Assembly: GCA_903875575.1 (NCBI GenBank)
Contig: CAIQWJ010000033.1
Coordinates: forward strand, 62,001-126,000
Direction: 5' to 3'
DNA from: an uncultured Acidobacteriia bacterium
Lineage (GTDB): Bacteria > Acidobacteriota > Terriglobia > Bryobacterales > Bryobacteraceae
DNA length: 64,000 nt
Positions 53,090 to 60,419 of the stretch are shown here, piece after piece (the stretch's first letter is position 1; every line of letters begins with the position of its first letter). Both the position numbers and the translations under genes were made by a program. The notes under the pieces are model-generated. The model saw nothing but the letters and a program-made list of their open reading frames with translations. It made no database searches and was not told the DNA's origin.

Positions 53090-54490
53090 ATGAAGTTCCT
53101 TTCTGGTGGTGTGCATGGGCGGACGCGATTCGCCCAGCTGGCGGGTTTTGTTCTTTTTGTACTTCCGGGACTGACGTTCGCGCAGTCTCTTCCCGTCATG
53201 CAGGATGCATGGGTATCCTCTGGTGCCCCGGCCTCAAATTTTGGGGGCACGGTCTCGATGAACGTAGTGGGTGGAGCGTCGACTGGAAATGCCCTGGTAC
53301 AGTTCGACCTCTCCGCAGTGCCGTCAGGAACGCTCAGCAAGGCGACGCTTGTCGTGTTCGTCAATAAGGTGACTGCGGCGGGCACTATCAATGTTTCGAC
53401 CGCCAATGGCGCATGGACAGAAACCGGCGTCAACTATGGGAATTCCCCGACTGTTCTTGCCGCGATTGCCAGCGGAGTGAGTGTTTCCTCCGCGGGAACG
53501 TATCTGACTTTTGATGCGACGACGGCCGTGCAGGGCTGGCTGGCTTCACCGGGCACGAATAACGGCTTCATCATTACTCCCCTCAGCGCGGGAGTCAACA
53601 TTTCGCTCGATACCAAGGAAAGTTCCACGACGAGCCATCCGGCGGAACTGCTGATCACGATGTCAAACTCGGGAACGCCCGGCGTGACGGGTCCGACCGG
53701 GGCGACGGGCGCCACCGGGGCCGCGGGTTCAGCATCGGCTACGGGTGCAACTGGCGCAACGGGAGCCACAGGCGTTACTGGTGCTACAGGCGTTACTGGT
53801 GCCACGGGCGCGGCAGGTTCGGCGTCGGCTACAGGTGCTACCGGGGCAACAGGTGCTCCGGGCGCGACAGGTGCAACCGGAGCCACTGGAGCGGGTACGA
53901 CAGGTGCCACGGGCGCGACAGGTAATAACGGCACAGCCGGCGCAACCGGCGCTACGGGTGCCACAGGCGCTACCGGAGCAGGGACTACGGGAGCGACCGG
54001 CGCTACGGGCAGCACGGGTGCCACAGGCGCGACTGGCGCCACGGGCGTAGGTCTCACCGGGCCTACGGGTCCGACGGGTTCTGGCGGTTCTGTCGCGGCA
54101 GGCAGCGTTGCCCAGATGTTCAGCGCGCAGCTTCCTGTCGTTAGTGCTGCCAGTTACGGGACTTCGATCCTCGGCGGCGGTGCAGGGGTTTCCCCGGTTA
54201 CCCAGATCGCCCTCGAAACTCCGGTGGCTGCCGCATGTACTCTGCAAAAACTCTACGTCAAAGTGACGGGCGGCGTGGCAACTAATTTCGTCATAACTTT
54301 GTCGAAGAATGGCAGCGCCACTGGTGTCACATGTTCCGGCAGCACGACGGCAACTGCGAACTCAGTTGCCAGCTGTACCGACATAACGCATACTGTGCCT
54401 GTGGTCGCGGGGGACTCGGTTGGCTATCTGGTCACCAACAGCGCAGCCACGAACCAGATCATTCCTCATGCAGCGATTTACTGCCAGTAG
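53090..54490 (+). CDS. Collagen-like surface protein with DNRLRE domain
   Basis: A 466-residue secreted protein. The signal peptide ends LTFAQS. Residues about 35-195 form a DNRLRE-type domain ([50 protein letters not shown]). Residues about 200-333 are Gly-x-Thr collagen-like triplets ([13 protein letters not shown] and variants). The C-terminal globular domain, about 130 residues, has paired Cys and resembles BclA/exosporium-type trimer caps. It probably forms a triple-helical stalk on the cell surface. Proline is rare and Thr occupies the Y position, as in many bacterial collagens where Thr may be glycosylated. The ribosome binding site is ACGGAGGAGTCCTATC. It heads the run of tail-collar genes. 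Confidence 0.88.
   Translation: MKFLSGGVHGRTRFAQLAGFVLFVLPGLTFAQSLPVMQDAWVSSGAPASNFGGTVSMNVVGGASTGNALVQFDLSAVPSGTLSKATLVVFVNKVTAAGTINVSTANGAWTETGVNYGNSPTVLAAIASGVSVSSAGTYLTFDATTAVQGWLASPGTNNGFIITPLSAGVNISLDTKESSTTSHPAELLITMSNSGTPGVTGPTGATGATGAAGSASATGATGATGATGVTGATGVTGATGAAGSASATGATGATGAPGATGATGATGAGTTGATGATGNNGTAGATGATGATGATGAGTTGATGATGSTGATGATGATGVGLTGPTGPTGSGGSVAAGSVAQMFSAQLPVVSAASYGTSILGGGAGVSPVTQIALETPVAAACTLQKLYVKVTGGVATNFVITLSKNGSATGVTCSGSTTATANSVASCTDITHTVPVVAGDSVGYLVTNSAATNQIIPHAAIYCQ
53686..54090 (+). repeat. Collagen-like coding repeat (9-bp GGN-GCN-ACN units)
   Basis: Short in-frame direct repeats encoding G-A-T and G-V-T triplets, interrupted by two SASATG segments and by GNNGTAG and GAGTT units. 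It is a coding minisatellite with variable third positions, not a CRISPR array. Confidence 0.9.
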
Positions 54491-54574
54491 GATAAGCGAA
54501 GGCGCGGATCAGTTTGCAAAAGTAACCAGGTCCCTTCGCAGGTAAATATGAGAGCTGAAAGGAGTCTCAAATAA

Positions 54575-55105
54575 ATGGACACTGACGTATATTTGGGCTG
54601 TATTTGCATGTTTGCGGGTAGTTTTGCCCCCAGAGGTTTCCATGTGTGCGACGGCTCGTTGATTCCGATCAGCCAGAATACGGCGTTGTTTTCCATCATT
54701 GGCACTTTTTACGGCGGCAATGGAACGTCCAACTTTGCGCTGCCTGACCTGCGGAGCCGAGTCCCGGTGGGTGCAGGCACAGGTGCTGGATTGAGCCAGT
54801 TGGTGATCGGAGAAGCGACTGGCGCGACGGCAGCGACGCTCTTGACCGCCAACCTGCCCGCTCATTCTCACACTGCGACATGCGATAACGCCGGTGCCAC
54901 AACGGGTAATCCGGTTGGAACCTTTCCGGGCCATAATACTAACCTGGCTCCCGCGGAGGCCTATTACGAGACCACCGCGAACGGCGCAATGAATGCCGCC
55001 GCCGTAGTGCCTACAGGCAATTCCGCGCCGCTGAGTGTTCAGAACCCGGTGCTGGGCATCTACTATGTCATCGCGACGCAGGGAGTTTTCCCGGCCCGTA
55101 ACTGA
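54575..55105 (+). CDS. Phage tail collar domain (MdpB-like) protein, copy 1
   Basis: A 176-residue protein. It has the collar-domain signature CICMFAGSFAPRGFHVCDGS, LIPISQNTALFSIIGTFYGG, and NFALPDLRSRVPVGAGTGAG. A middle region LTANLPAHSHTATCDNAG and an end LGIYYVIATQGVFPARN follow. Such microcystin-dependent-protein-like genes occur in chromosomal triplets and are related to the collar/foot region of short tail fibres, but no other phage genes are present. The leader AAAGGAGTCTCAAATAA before the ATG is nearly identical to that of copy 2. Confidence 0.9.
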   Translation: MDTDVYLGCICMFAGSFAPRGFHVCDGSLIPISQNTALFSIIGTFYGGNGTSNFALPDLRSRVPVGAGTGAGLSQLVIGEATGATAATLLTANLPAHSHTATCDNAGATTGNPVGTFPGHNTNLAPAEAYYETTANGAMNAAAVVPTGNSAPLSVQNPVLGIYYVIATQGVFPARN

Positions 55106-55296
55106 TCTTTCCCGCACCAGGCCATCAGCAATGAAAACGAACAGACAAGAAAGTATTGAAGACGCCCCTGGCCGGGGAACCCATCCCGCATATGGCGATT
55201 TATTGGCAGTCCGGCGCACGTATCTGCGAAACACAGTGGAATCGGGGAGCGCTTCCTCTGGCGAGTATCACAATCTAATAAAGGAGTCTTAAATCA

Positions 55297-55824
55297 ATGG
55301 CCTCTAGTCCGTATCTTGGCGCTATTTTCATGTTCGCCGGCAATTTCGCCCCCAAAGGCTATCTGCTGTGTGCCGGCCAATTGCTGTCGATCCAACAGAA
55401 CCAGGCCTTGTTTTCGCTTCTTGGGACGTTCTACGGCGGTAATGGAGTCGAGACTTTCGCGCTTCCAGACCTTCGGGGTCGTGTGCCGACCGGTGTGGGT
55501 CAGGGGCCCGGCCTGAACCCTGTGGTAATCGGGCAGAGTTTCGGTACACAAACCGTTACTCTGAACAGCAGCCATCTGCCCACACATACCCATTCCCTGA
55601 GATGCAACATCTCAGGCGCTTCGTCGCCCGACCCGACCGGCCATTTTCCGGGCAATGCAGGACTGGCTCCGGCGGACGCTTATTACTCGGGTTCGGCAGG
55701 TAACACGATGAGCGGCGCGATGCTTTTAAGCAGTGGCGGCGGAACACCCCTGAACGTACAGAATCCCCTGGTCGGCATTAACTATATCATTTGCACTGCG
55801 GGCGTCTTCCCCAGTCGTAATTAG
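55297..55824 (+). CDS. Phage tail collar domain (MdpB-like) protein, copy 2
   Basis: A 175-residue paralogue: GAIFMFAGNFAPKGYLLCAG, LLSIQQNQALFSLLGTFYGG, FALPDLRGRVPTGVGQGPGL, LPTHTHSLRCNISGASSPDP, ending NYIICTAGVFPSRN. The His pair in the HTHS segment is the conserved metal-binding-like motif of collar domains. It is preceded by the leader AAAGGAGTCTTAAATCA, shared with copy 1. The 190 bases between copies 1 and 2 hold only a dubious 53-codon frame. Confidence 0.92.
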   Translation: MASSPYLGAIFMFAGNFAPKGYLLCAGQLLSIQQNQALFSLLGTFYGGNGVETFALPDLRGRVPTGVGQGPGLNPVVIGQSFGTQTVTLNSSHLPTHTHSLRCNISGASSPDPTGHFPGNAGLAPADAYYSGSAGNTMSGAMLLSSGGGTPLNVQNPLVGINYIICTAGVFPSRN

Positions 55825-55882
55825 TCTTTTGGGGTACCAGGAAGCCTGCGATGAAGAATAACCTTCGGAGAGAATACTGATC

Positions 55883-56416
55883 ATGTCGAGCCAGCCAATC
55901 ATCGCTACAATTTCCGCGTTTGCGGGCAGCTTCATTCCAGTCAACTATATTGCCTGCGACGGACGGCTGCTGAGTATCGCCGACTACCAGGTGTTGTACA
56001 CCATAATCGGGACTACATTCGGTGGGGACGGGGTTCAGACTTTCGCCGTGCCCAATCTTCAAGGGCGGTCGCCAGTGGGAGCGGGCACCGGCCCGAGCCT
56101 GAGCACCATTGTGCTCGGCCAGATGTCAGGCGCTGAAAGCGCTACACTGAACTCCAGCACAATGCCCCCCCACACGCATACGGTGGCCTGCGATGCGACC
56201 GGTGCCTCATCACCCAATCCGAGTGGCAACTACTTCGGCAACGCCGGGGCGGCTCCCGCCGCGGCTTACTATTCCCCCACGGGAGGTTCCCTTATGAATG
56301 CGGGCGTGGTCGCGACAACAGGGCAAGCCAGCCCGGCAGGTTTCAGTATCAGGAACCCTTGTCTCGCAGTGACTTATATCATTTGTGCGTTTGGGATTTT
56401 TCCCAGCCAAAACTGA
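55883..56416 (+). CDS. Phage tail collar domain (MdpB-like) protein, copy 3
   Basis: A 177-residue paralogue: ISAFAGSFIPVNYIACDGRL, YTIIGTTFGGDGVQTFAVPN, LQGRSPVGAGTGPSLSTIVL, PPHTHTVACDATGASSPNPS, ending TYIICAFGIFPSQN. It is more diverged in its first third than copies 1 and 2, and its leader lacks their shared sequence. Triplets of unequal paralogues suggest a hetero-oligomeric structure, which is an inference. Confidence 0.9.
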   Translation: MSSQPIIATISAFAGSFIPVNYIACDGRLLSIADYQVLYTIIGTTFGGDGVQTFAVPNLQGRSPVGAGTGPSLSTIVLGQMSGAESATLNSSTMPPHTHTVACDATGASSPNPSGNYFGNAGAAPAAAYYSPTGGSLMNAGVVATTGQASPAGFSIRNPCLAVTYIICAFGIFPSQN

Positions 56417-56475
56417 CGTTACGGTTACCGGCCCAAACGGCTTCTCCCGAACAGAGCTGTCACTCTCGCTGACTT

Positions 56476-56943
56476 ATGTACAGTTTTCACCGCATATTCT
56501 GCGCCACTCCCTTTGAACTCGACGCTGAGTGGCGTGTATTCCATGACACGCTGTCAGAATTCAACGAGGCTGCTTCCATGCCGAGGGGCATTCTGCTGGT
56601 CCCGGTGTCGCTGGCGAATATGACGGATAAGCGACCGATGCAGGCGCTCATTGATGAGAACATTCGCGACTGCCGTTACTATCTCCTGGTCCACACGGGC
56701 CGCTGGGGGCCGAACGAACGAAATTTTCAGTACGATTATCATTACGCGATGGATTGCCTGGCCAATCCATCGCTGCCGATGGCAGAAGTGGTAACGCTTT
56801 ATCGCGCGCCGGTCAAATACATCCCGGTGGAGCCCGTATCTCCCGACATGCCTGTGCCGAATGCGGAATTTTCTTCCCCGGCGGAATTCCGCCAGCTTCT
56901 TTGGGACCTGTTCACGCGATGGCTGGCGAGCTTCCCCGCGTGA
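56476..56943 (+). CDS. Hypothetical protein of the tail-collar cluster
   Basis: A 155-residue protein without signal peptide. It begins MYSFHRIFCATPFELDAEWR and has DENIRDCRYYLLVHTGRWGP in the middle. The opening I-F-C-A-T-P-F-E-L-D-A-E-W resembles the start of DUF4062/TIR-like nucleotide-binding folds, but I cannot assign it. The end overlaps the next gene by 25 bases, so the two are translationally coupled. It is conserved in position after the three collar genes. No function is claimed. Confidence 0.68.
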   Translation: MYSFHRIFCATPFELDAEWRVFHDTLSEFNEAASMPRGILLVPVSLANMTDKRPMQALIDENIRDCRYYLLVHTGRWGPNERNFQYDYHYAMDCLANPSLPMAEVVTLYRAPVKYIPVEPVSPDMPVPNAEFSSPAEFRQLLWDLFTRWLASFPA

Positions 56944-57401
56944 CGCCCGAGGCTCGGGTGGCGACGGCCCAGGATGAGCCCTTCCTCGCAAGTCTCATCG
57001 CTGCCACGGTGGCGGAGGAACTGGGCGCGGCGGCCTGGCCGGAACAGTTGCGGAGTCAGTTGCTCGGCATGCAGGTTCAGTTGCGTCGGCAGGCGGCGGG
57101 GATTACAGAACCAATGGGAAGCGAAATTCTGATGTGGAAGGACGCACCGGTGGGCTGGCGGCTGATCGTCGTTCTGCCGAACCTCCTGAAGCTGGTGGAA
57201 ATCATGGTAGCCCCGGGCGAACGCGGAAAAGGCATTGGCTCAGCTGCCATTCTTCAGGTAGTGGACCGCGCCCGTTCGATGGGTTTGCCTGTAGTGCTGA
57301 ACGTCAACCGCACGAACACGCGGGCCATTGCGCTTTACGAGCGGCTGGGATTTGCGGTGCTGGAAACGAACGAAGTGCAACACACGATGTTGTGCCGCTA
57401 G
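56919..57401 (+). CDS. GNAT family N-acetyltransferase
   Basis: A 160-residue acetyltransferase. The acetyl-CoA binding motif A is KLVEIMVAPGERGKGIGSAA (R/Q-x-x-G-x-G/A pattern in ERGKGIG), and motif B is LNVNRTNTRAIALYERLGFA. The start ATG 56919 lies inside the preceding gene; longer in-frame extensions upstream lie within that gene and do not look coding. The substrate is unknown. Its position between a collar-cluster protein and a hydroxylase-sulfotransferase fusion suggests modification of a peptide, protein or small molecule made by this island. Confidence 0.9.
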   Translation: MAGELPRVTPEARVATAQDEPFLASLIAATVAEELGAAAWPEQLRSQLLGMQVQLRRQAAGITEPMGSEILMWKDAPVGWRLIVVLPNLLKLVEIMVAPGERGKGIGSAAILQVVDRARSMGLPVVLNVNRTNTRAIALYERLGFAVLETNEVQHTMLCR

Positions 57402-57448
57402 CGCGGGGGACACAGCCCAATGCGATACAACAATGATGGACTCGTAAC

Positions 57449-59134
57449 GTGACCCTCGGCCTGCGTCTGCCCTTTAAATTCGACCCGCAGCTTCTGTTAA
57501 CGGACCTGGCGCGGGTCCTCCCTGAAGAATGGGTTCCGCATTACAACGAGAGAGATTATGGCGGCGAATGGACGGGCGTAGCGCTTCGCTCGTCCTCCGG
57601 CCGCTCTTCGGACCTCATCGCAAAGCCAGCGAATGCCGGTGCCGGCTTTGGCGATACGGACGTTCTGGCGAGGTGCCCGTACCTTCGGGAAGTGCTGGCC
57701 GCGTTTCCCTGTACTTTGAAAGCGGTCCGGCTGCTGAGTCTGGCCCCGGGCTCCTGGATACGGGAGCATACGGACCACGAACTGGGTTTCGAACACGGCG
57801 AGGTCCGCATCCATGTTCCCATCCAGACCGGCGATTCGGTGGAGTTCTACGTTTGCGGCGAGCGGTTGCGGCTTGATGCCGGCGGCTGCTACTACGTGAA
57901 CGTGGACCTGCCGCATCGGGTGAACAACCGGGGGGTGTTGCCCCGTGTACATCTGGTGATTGATGCGGCTGTGGACGATTGGGTCCGGGTCCTTTTCGCA
58001 GAGCGGTCGCGTCCCATTGAACGCTCCGCCCTGCCGCCGGGCAACCTTGAAGAGTTCCGCCGATTTGTCATGGGTGACGAAGCGGTTCGGAGCGAACTGG
58101 TCGGCATGGAGGACCGCCGGGCGCTGGTGGCGCGGGTAGTCGCTCTCGGTAACGAGCGGGGTTTCAACCTTCACGAGGGCGATGTGGATGCGGGCTTCCG
58201 TGCCGATCCACTGCGTCTAAAGGAGGTTCCGTCCATGATCGGTCCCGGAGCAACGTGGATGCCCGTGAAGGCGCGTTATCCGGAAGCCGACTGGCTCTAT
58301 ACGGGCGGAAACCCGTTCACAGCGCCTTTCTATGAAGACTCAGTCCGTCGCGCTCAGATGAAGCCGTTCGCAGCTCTGTTTCGTGTCACCGCCCCGCTGC
58401 CTCCTATCGGCAACGCAGTCCCGCCCAAAGGCCTGATCTTTCACATCTCGCGCTGTGGATCTACCCTGGTTTCGCAGATGTTGGCGGCAGTGCCGCGGCT
58501 GCGAGTTGCTTCGGAGCCGGCTTCGTTTGACGAAGTCCTGCGTTCTGAGCTTAGTGACGATCTGAAGATCGACGGTCTCCGCCGAATCGCCTACGCATTG
58601 GGGGACGTGATCAAGCTGGATGCATGGCATATTCATCAGTTCCTCCTGATTCGTGCCGCCTTCCCGGAAACCCCATGGATTTTCGTGTGGCGCGATCCTG
58701 TGGAAGTGCTGGTTTCCCATCTGCGAATGCCGGGGATGCAGACGGTTCCGGGAGTGATCGACCCTGGCATGATGGGCCTGAACCCCAACAACATCACGCA
58801 GCTGACCAGGGCCGGATGGTGCGCCAGCGTGATTGGAAGTTTCTGTCGGCGTGGGCTTAGCGTTCGGGACGAGCCCAAAGGCATGTTTATCGATTACCGC
58901 CAGTTACCGGAGGCGGCGATCGGCCGGCTTGCAGAGCACTTTGGTCTGGGAGCGAGTCCGGAAGAATTGGAACTGATGCGGCGTGCAGGCATGCGGGACG
59001 CCAAGAATCCGGCGTCGGAGTTTTCACCGGATACCGCGAAGAAGCAGCAGGAAGCCGAACAGCTCACGGCAGAACCGGCCATCGACGAATTACGGGACCT
59101 GGGCCGGCAACTGTGCGTTTTGTCGCCAAAATAG
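57449..59134 (+). CDS. Fusion: aspartyl/asparaginyl beta-hydroxylase, Nif11-like domain, sulfotransferase
   Basis: A 561-residue protein starting at GTG 57449. Residues about 1-180 are an Asp/Asn beta-hydroxylase (2-oxoglutarate/Fe) domain: LAPGSWIREHTDHELGF with H107 and D109, and the distal His156 in VDLPHRVNNRG. Residues about 198-252 (LEEFRRFVMGDEAVRSELVG, then ARVVALGNERGFNLHEGDVD) match the Nif11 leader-type domain, normally found at the N-terminus of peptide precursors. Residues about 325-555 are a sulfotransferase with the PAPS-binding loop FHISRCGSTLVSQML and a 3'-phosphate segment WIFVWRDPVEVLVSHLRMPG. The combination suggests oxidation and sulfation of one substrate, with the Nif11 part perhaps for docking. 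Confidence 0.85.
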   Translation: MTLGLRLPFKFDPQLLLTDLARVLPEEWVPHYNERDYGGEWTGVALRSSSGRSSDLIAKPANAGAGFGDTDVLARCPYLREVLAAFPCTLKAVRLLSLAPGSWIREHTDHELGFEHGEVRIHVPIQTGDSVEFYVCGERLRLDAGGCYYVNVDLPHRVNNRGVLPRVHLVIDAAVDDWVRVLFAERSRPIERSALPPGNLEEFRRFVMGDEAVRSELVGMEDRRALVARVVALGNERGFNLHEGDVDAGFRADPLRLKEVPSMIGPGATWMPVKARYPEADWLYTGGNPFTAPFYEDSVRRAQMKPFAALFRVTAPLPPIGNAVPPKGLIFHISRCGSTLVSQMLAAVPRLRVASEPASFDEVLRSELSDDLKIDGLRRIAYALGDVIKLDAWHIHQFLLIRAAFPETPWIFVWRDPVEVLVSHLRMPGMQTVPGVIDPGMMGLNPNNITQLTRAGWCASVIGSFCRRGLSVRDEPKGMFIDYRQLPEAAIGRLAEHFGLGASPEELELMRRAGMRDAKNPASEFSPDTAKKQQEAEQLTAEPAIDELRDLGRQLCVLSPK

Positions 59135-59169
59135 TTTGAATTGGCGCGGTTTCGTACCCCAGATCCGGT

Positions 59170-59175
59170 TATAAT
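59170..59175 (+). promoter_or_regulatory. Candidate -10 box (TATAAT) upstream of the DUF1501 gene
   Basis: A perfect TATAAT within CCAGATCCGGTTATAATCTG, 80 bases before the ATG at 59256. The -35 position has only a weak match. The surrounding CCAGAT/ATCTGG is also an inverted repeat. Confidence 0.35.
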
Positions 59176-59255
59176 CTGGAGATAAGGAAGTACGTCCCCG
59201 GTCAATAGCGGGGGGGCAGTCTAACGCCCAGGCTTCTTTCTATCGGAGGCAATGC

Positions 59256-60416
59256 ATGTCCAGTGAACGAAACATCCTGACGCGCCGGTCGTTGATGGCT
59301 ACGGCCCTGGCGGCTGCGGCGGGTACGGCGCTTGAAGCTGCCCAGGCTCCAGAAGTTGCTGCAGGTACAGCTCAATCGAAGGCCCCGACCGGGGTGGCCG
59401 GCAAGACGCCGCGGACGCTGGTGTGCTTTTATTTGATCGGCGGCAGCGATGGCAACAGTCTGGTTGCTCCGCTGGAGCCCACTCAGTATGCCGCGTATTC
59501 CAGGGCCCGAGGCGAATTGGGGCTCAGATCTTCGGCGCTGTTGCCGATTCGCGACCGGAGTACGGGAGCCAGCTACGGTCTGGACCCTCGGTTGCCGGAA
59601 CTGCAGACTTATTTCGATGCCGGCTCAGCGGCGCTGGTGGCGAATGTGGGCACGCCGGAGCGCCCTTCGGAGGCGCAACGCTACGGATCGATCGCCTTTC
59701 TCAGCGATGGCTACATGACAACCGACTGGGCGGCAAAAAAAGTCAGCCTGCTGCCCAACAGCAACCTGGCTTTCACCTTCGATCGCGGCGTCAGCCTGAT
59801 GCCTCTGAGCAAGACGGAGTTCCAGGGAGAACGGCGTAAGAATCCCGCCCTGATGGAAAAGGTCGCGAGTGCCACATTCCGCACCGCGTTTCCCGATACG
59901 ATTGCGGGAAGGCAGGCGCGGGTTGTCGCGGGTGTTCTCCGTGCCGGAAATGTGTCGGGTGCCAGTGGCGGACAGGTTATCGTCTGTCCGCTGGGCGGCT
60001 TTGGCCCCTCTTCGGTCCAGATGATGGAGCAGGCACCGTTGCTGCGTCAGCTCAGCGCCGGCATGGCCGCACTCTATGAGGCCACGGTCGAGATGGGTAT
60101 TTCCGATCAGATCACCATCTATACGGACTCCGAGTACGGCCGCTCGCTTCGTCCGAACGGTAATCATACTGCGGCTCCTGGCTGGGGCAATCATCAGTTC
60201 GTGCTGGGGGGAGCGGTTCGCGGCGGTCAGGTTTACGGCAAGTATCCCGACATGCTGAAGGGGCCTTTTGAGGCCGATGGCGCGTTGATTCCGACTACAG
60301 CGGAATCGCAATATCAGGCGACGCTGGCCGGATGGCTGGGGCTTGCCCCCGTGGAGTTACAGTCGCTGTTGCCGGATCTGGACGGGAAGCCCCGGCTGGG
60401 ATTTCTTCCGGCGTAG
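59256..60416 (+). CDS. DUF1501-family Tat-exported protein
   Basis: A 386-residue protein. It has a twin-arginine-like signal (NILTRRSLMATALAAAAGTA), then the DUF1501 core: RTLVCFYLIGGSDGNSLVAP, EAQRYGSIAFLSDGYMTTDW, a later TIYTDSEYGRSLRPNGNHTA, and APGWGNHQFVLGGAVRGGQV. The SEYGR-x-x-x-x-N and HG/NHQ motifs resemble the alkaline phosphatase-like fold, but activity is not established for this family. The ribosome binding site is ATCGGAGGCAATGC. It is convergent with the dioxygenase fusion gene, ending three bases from it. DUF1501 proteins often accompany DUF1800 partners; none is seen here. Confidence 0.9.
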   Translation: MSSERNILTRRSLMATALAAAAGTALEAAQAPEVAAGTAQSKAPTGVAGKTPRTLVCFYLIGGSDGNSLVAPLEPTQYAAYSRARGELGLRSSALLPIRDRSTGASYGLDPRLPELQTYFDAGSAALVANVGTPERPSEAQRYGSIAFLSDGYMTTDWAAKKVSLLPNSNLAFTFDRGVSLMPLSKTEFQGERRKNPALMEKVASATFRTAFPDTIAGRQARVVAGVLRAGNVSGASGGQVIVCPLGGFGPSSVQMMEQAPLLRQLSAGMAALYEATVEMGISDQITIYTDSEYGRSLRPNGNHTAAPGWGNHQFVLGGAVRGGQVYGKYPDMLKGPFEADGALIPTTAESQYQATLAGWLGLAPVELQSLLPDLDGKPRLGFLPA

Positions 60417-60419
60417 GCT

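Noticed and set aside
53686-54090. Regular short repeats that could suggest a CRISPR array
   Set aside because: The period is nine bases, in frame, coding for G-x-T collagen triplets, with no spacers.
55131-55292. 53-codon frame between collar copies 1 and 2 (starting MKTNRQESIEDAPGRG)
   Set aside because: It has no ribosome binding site, and its end overlaps the conserved leader of copy 2; a small peptide is possible but unsupported.
54575-56416. Prophage remnant
   Set aside because: Only tail-collar domains are present; there is no capsid, terminase, portal, lysis or integrase gene, and MdpB-type triplets are common chromosomal genes.
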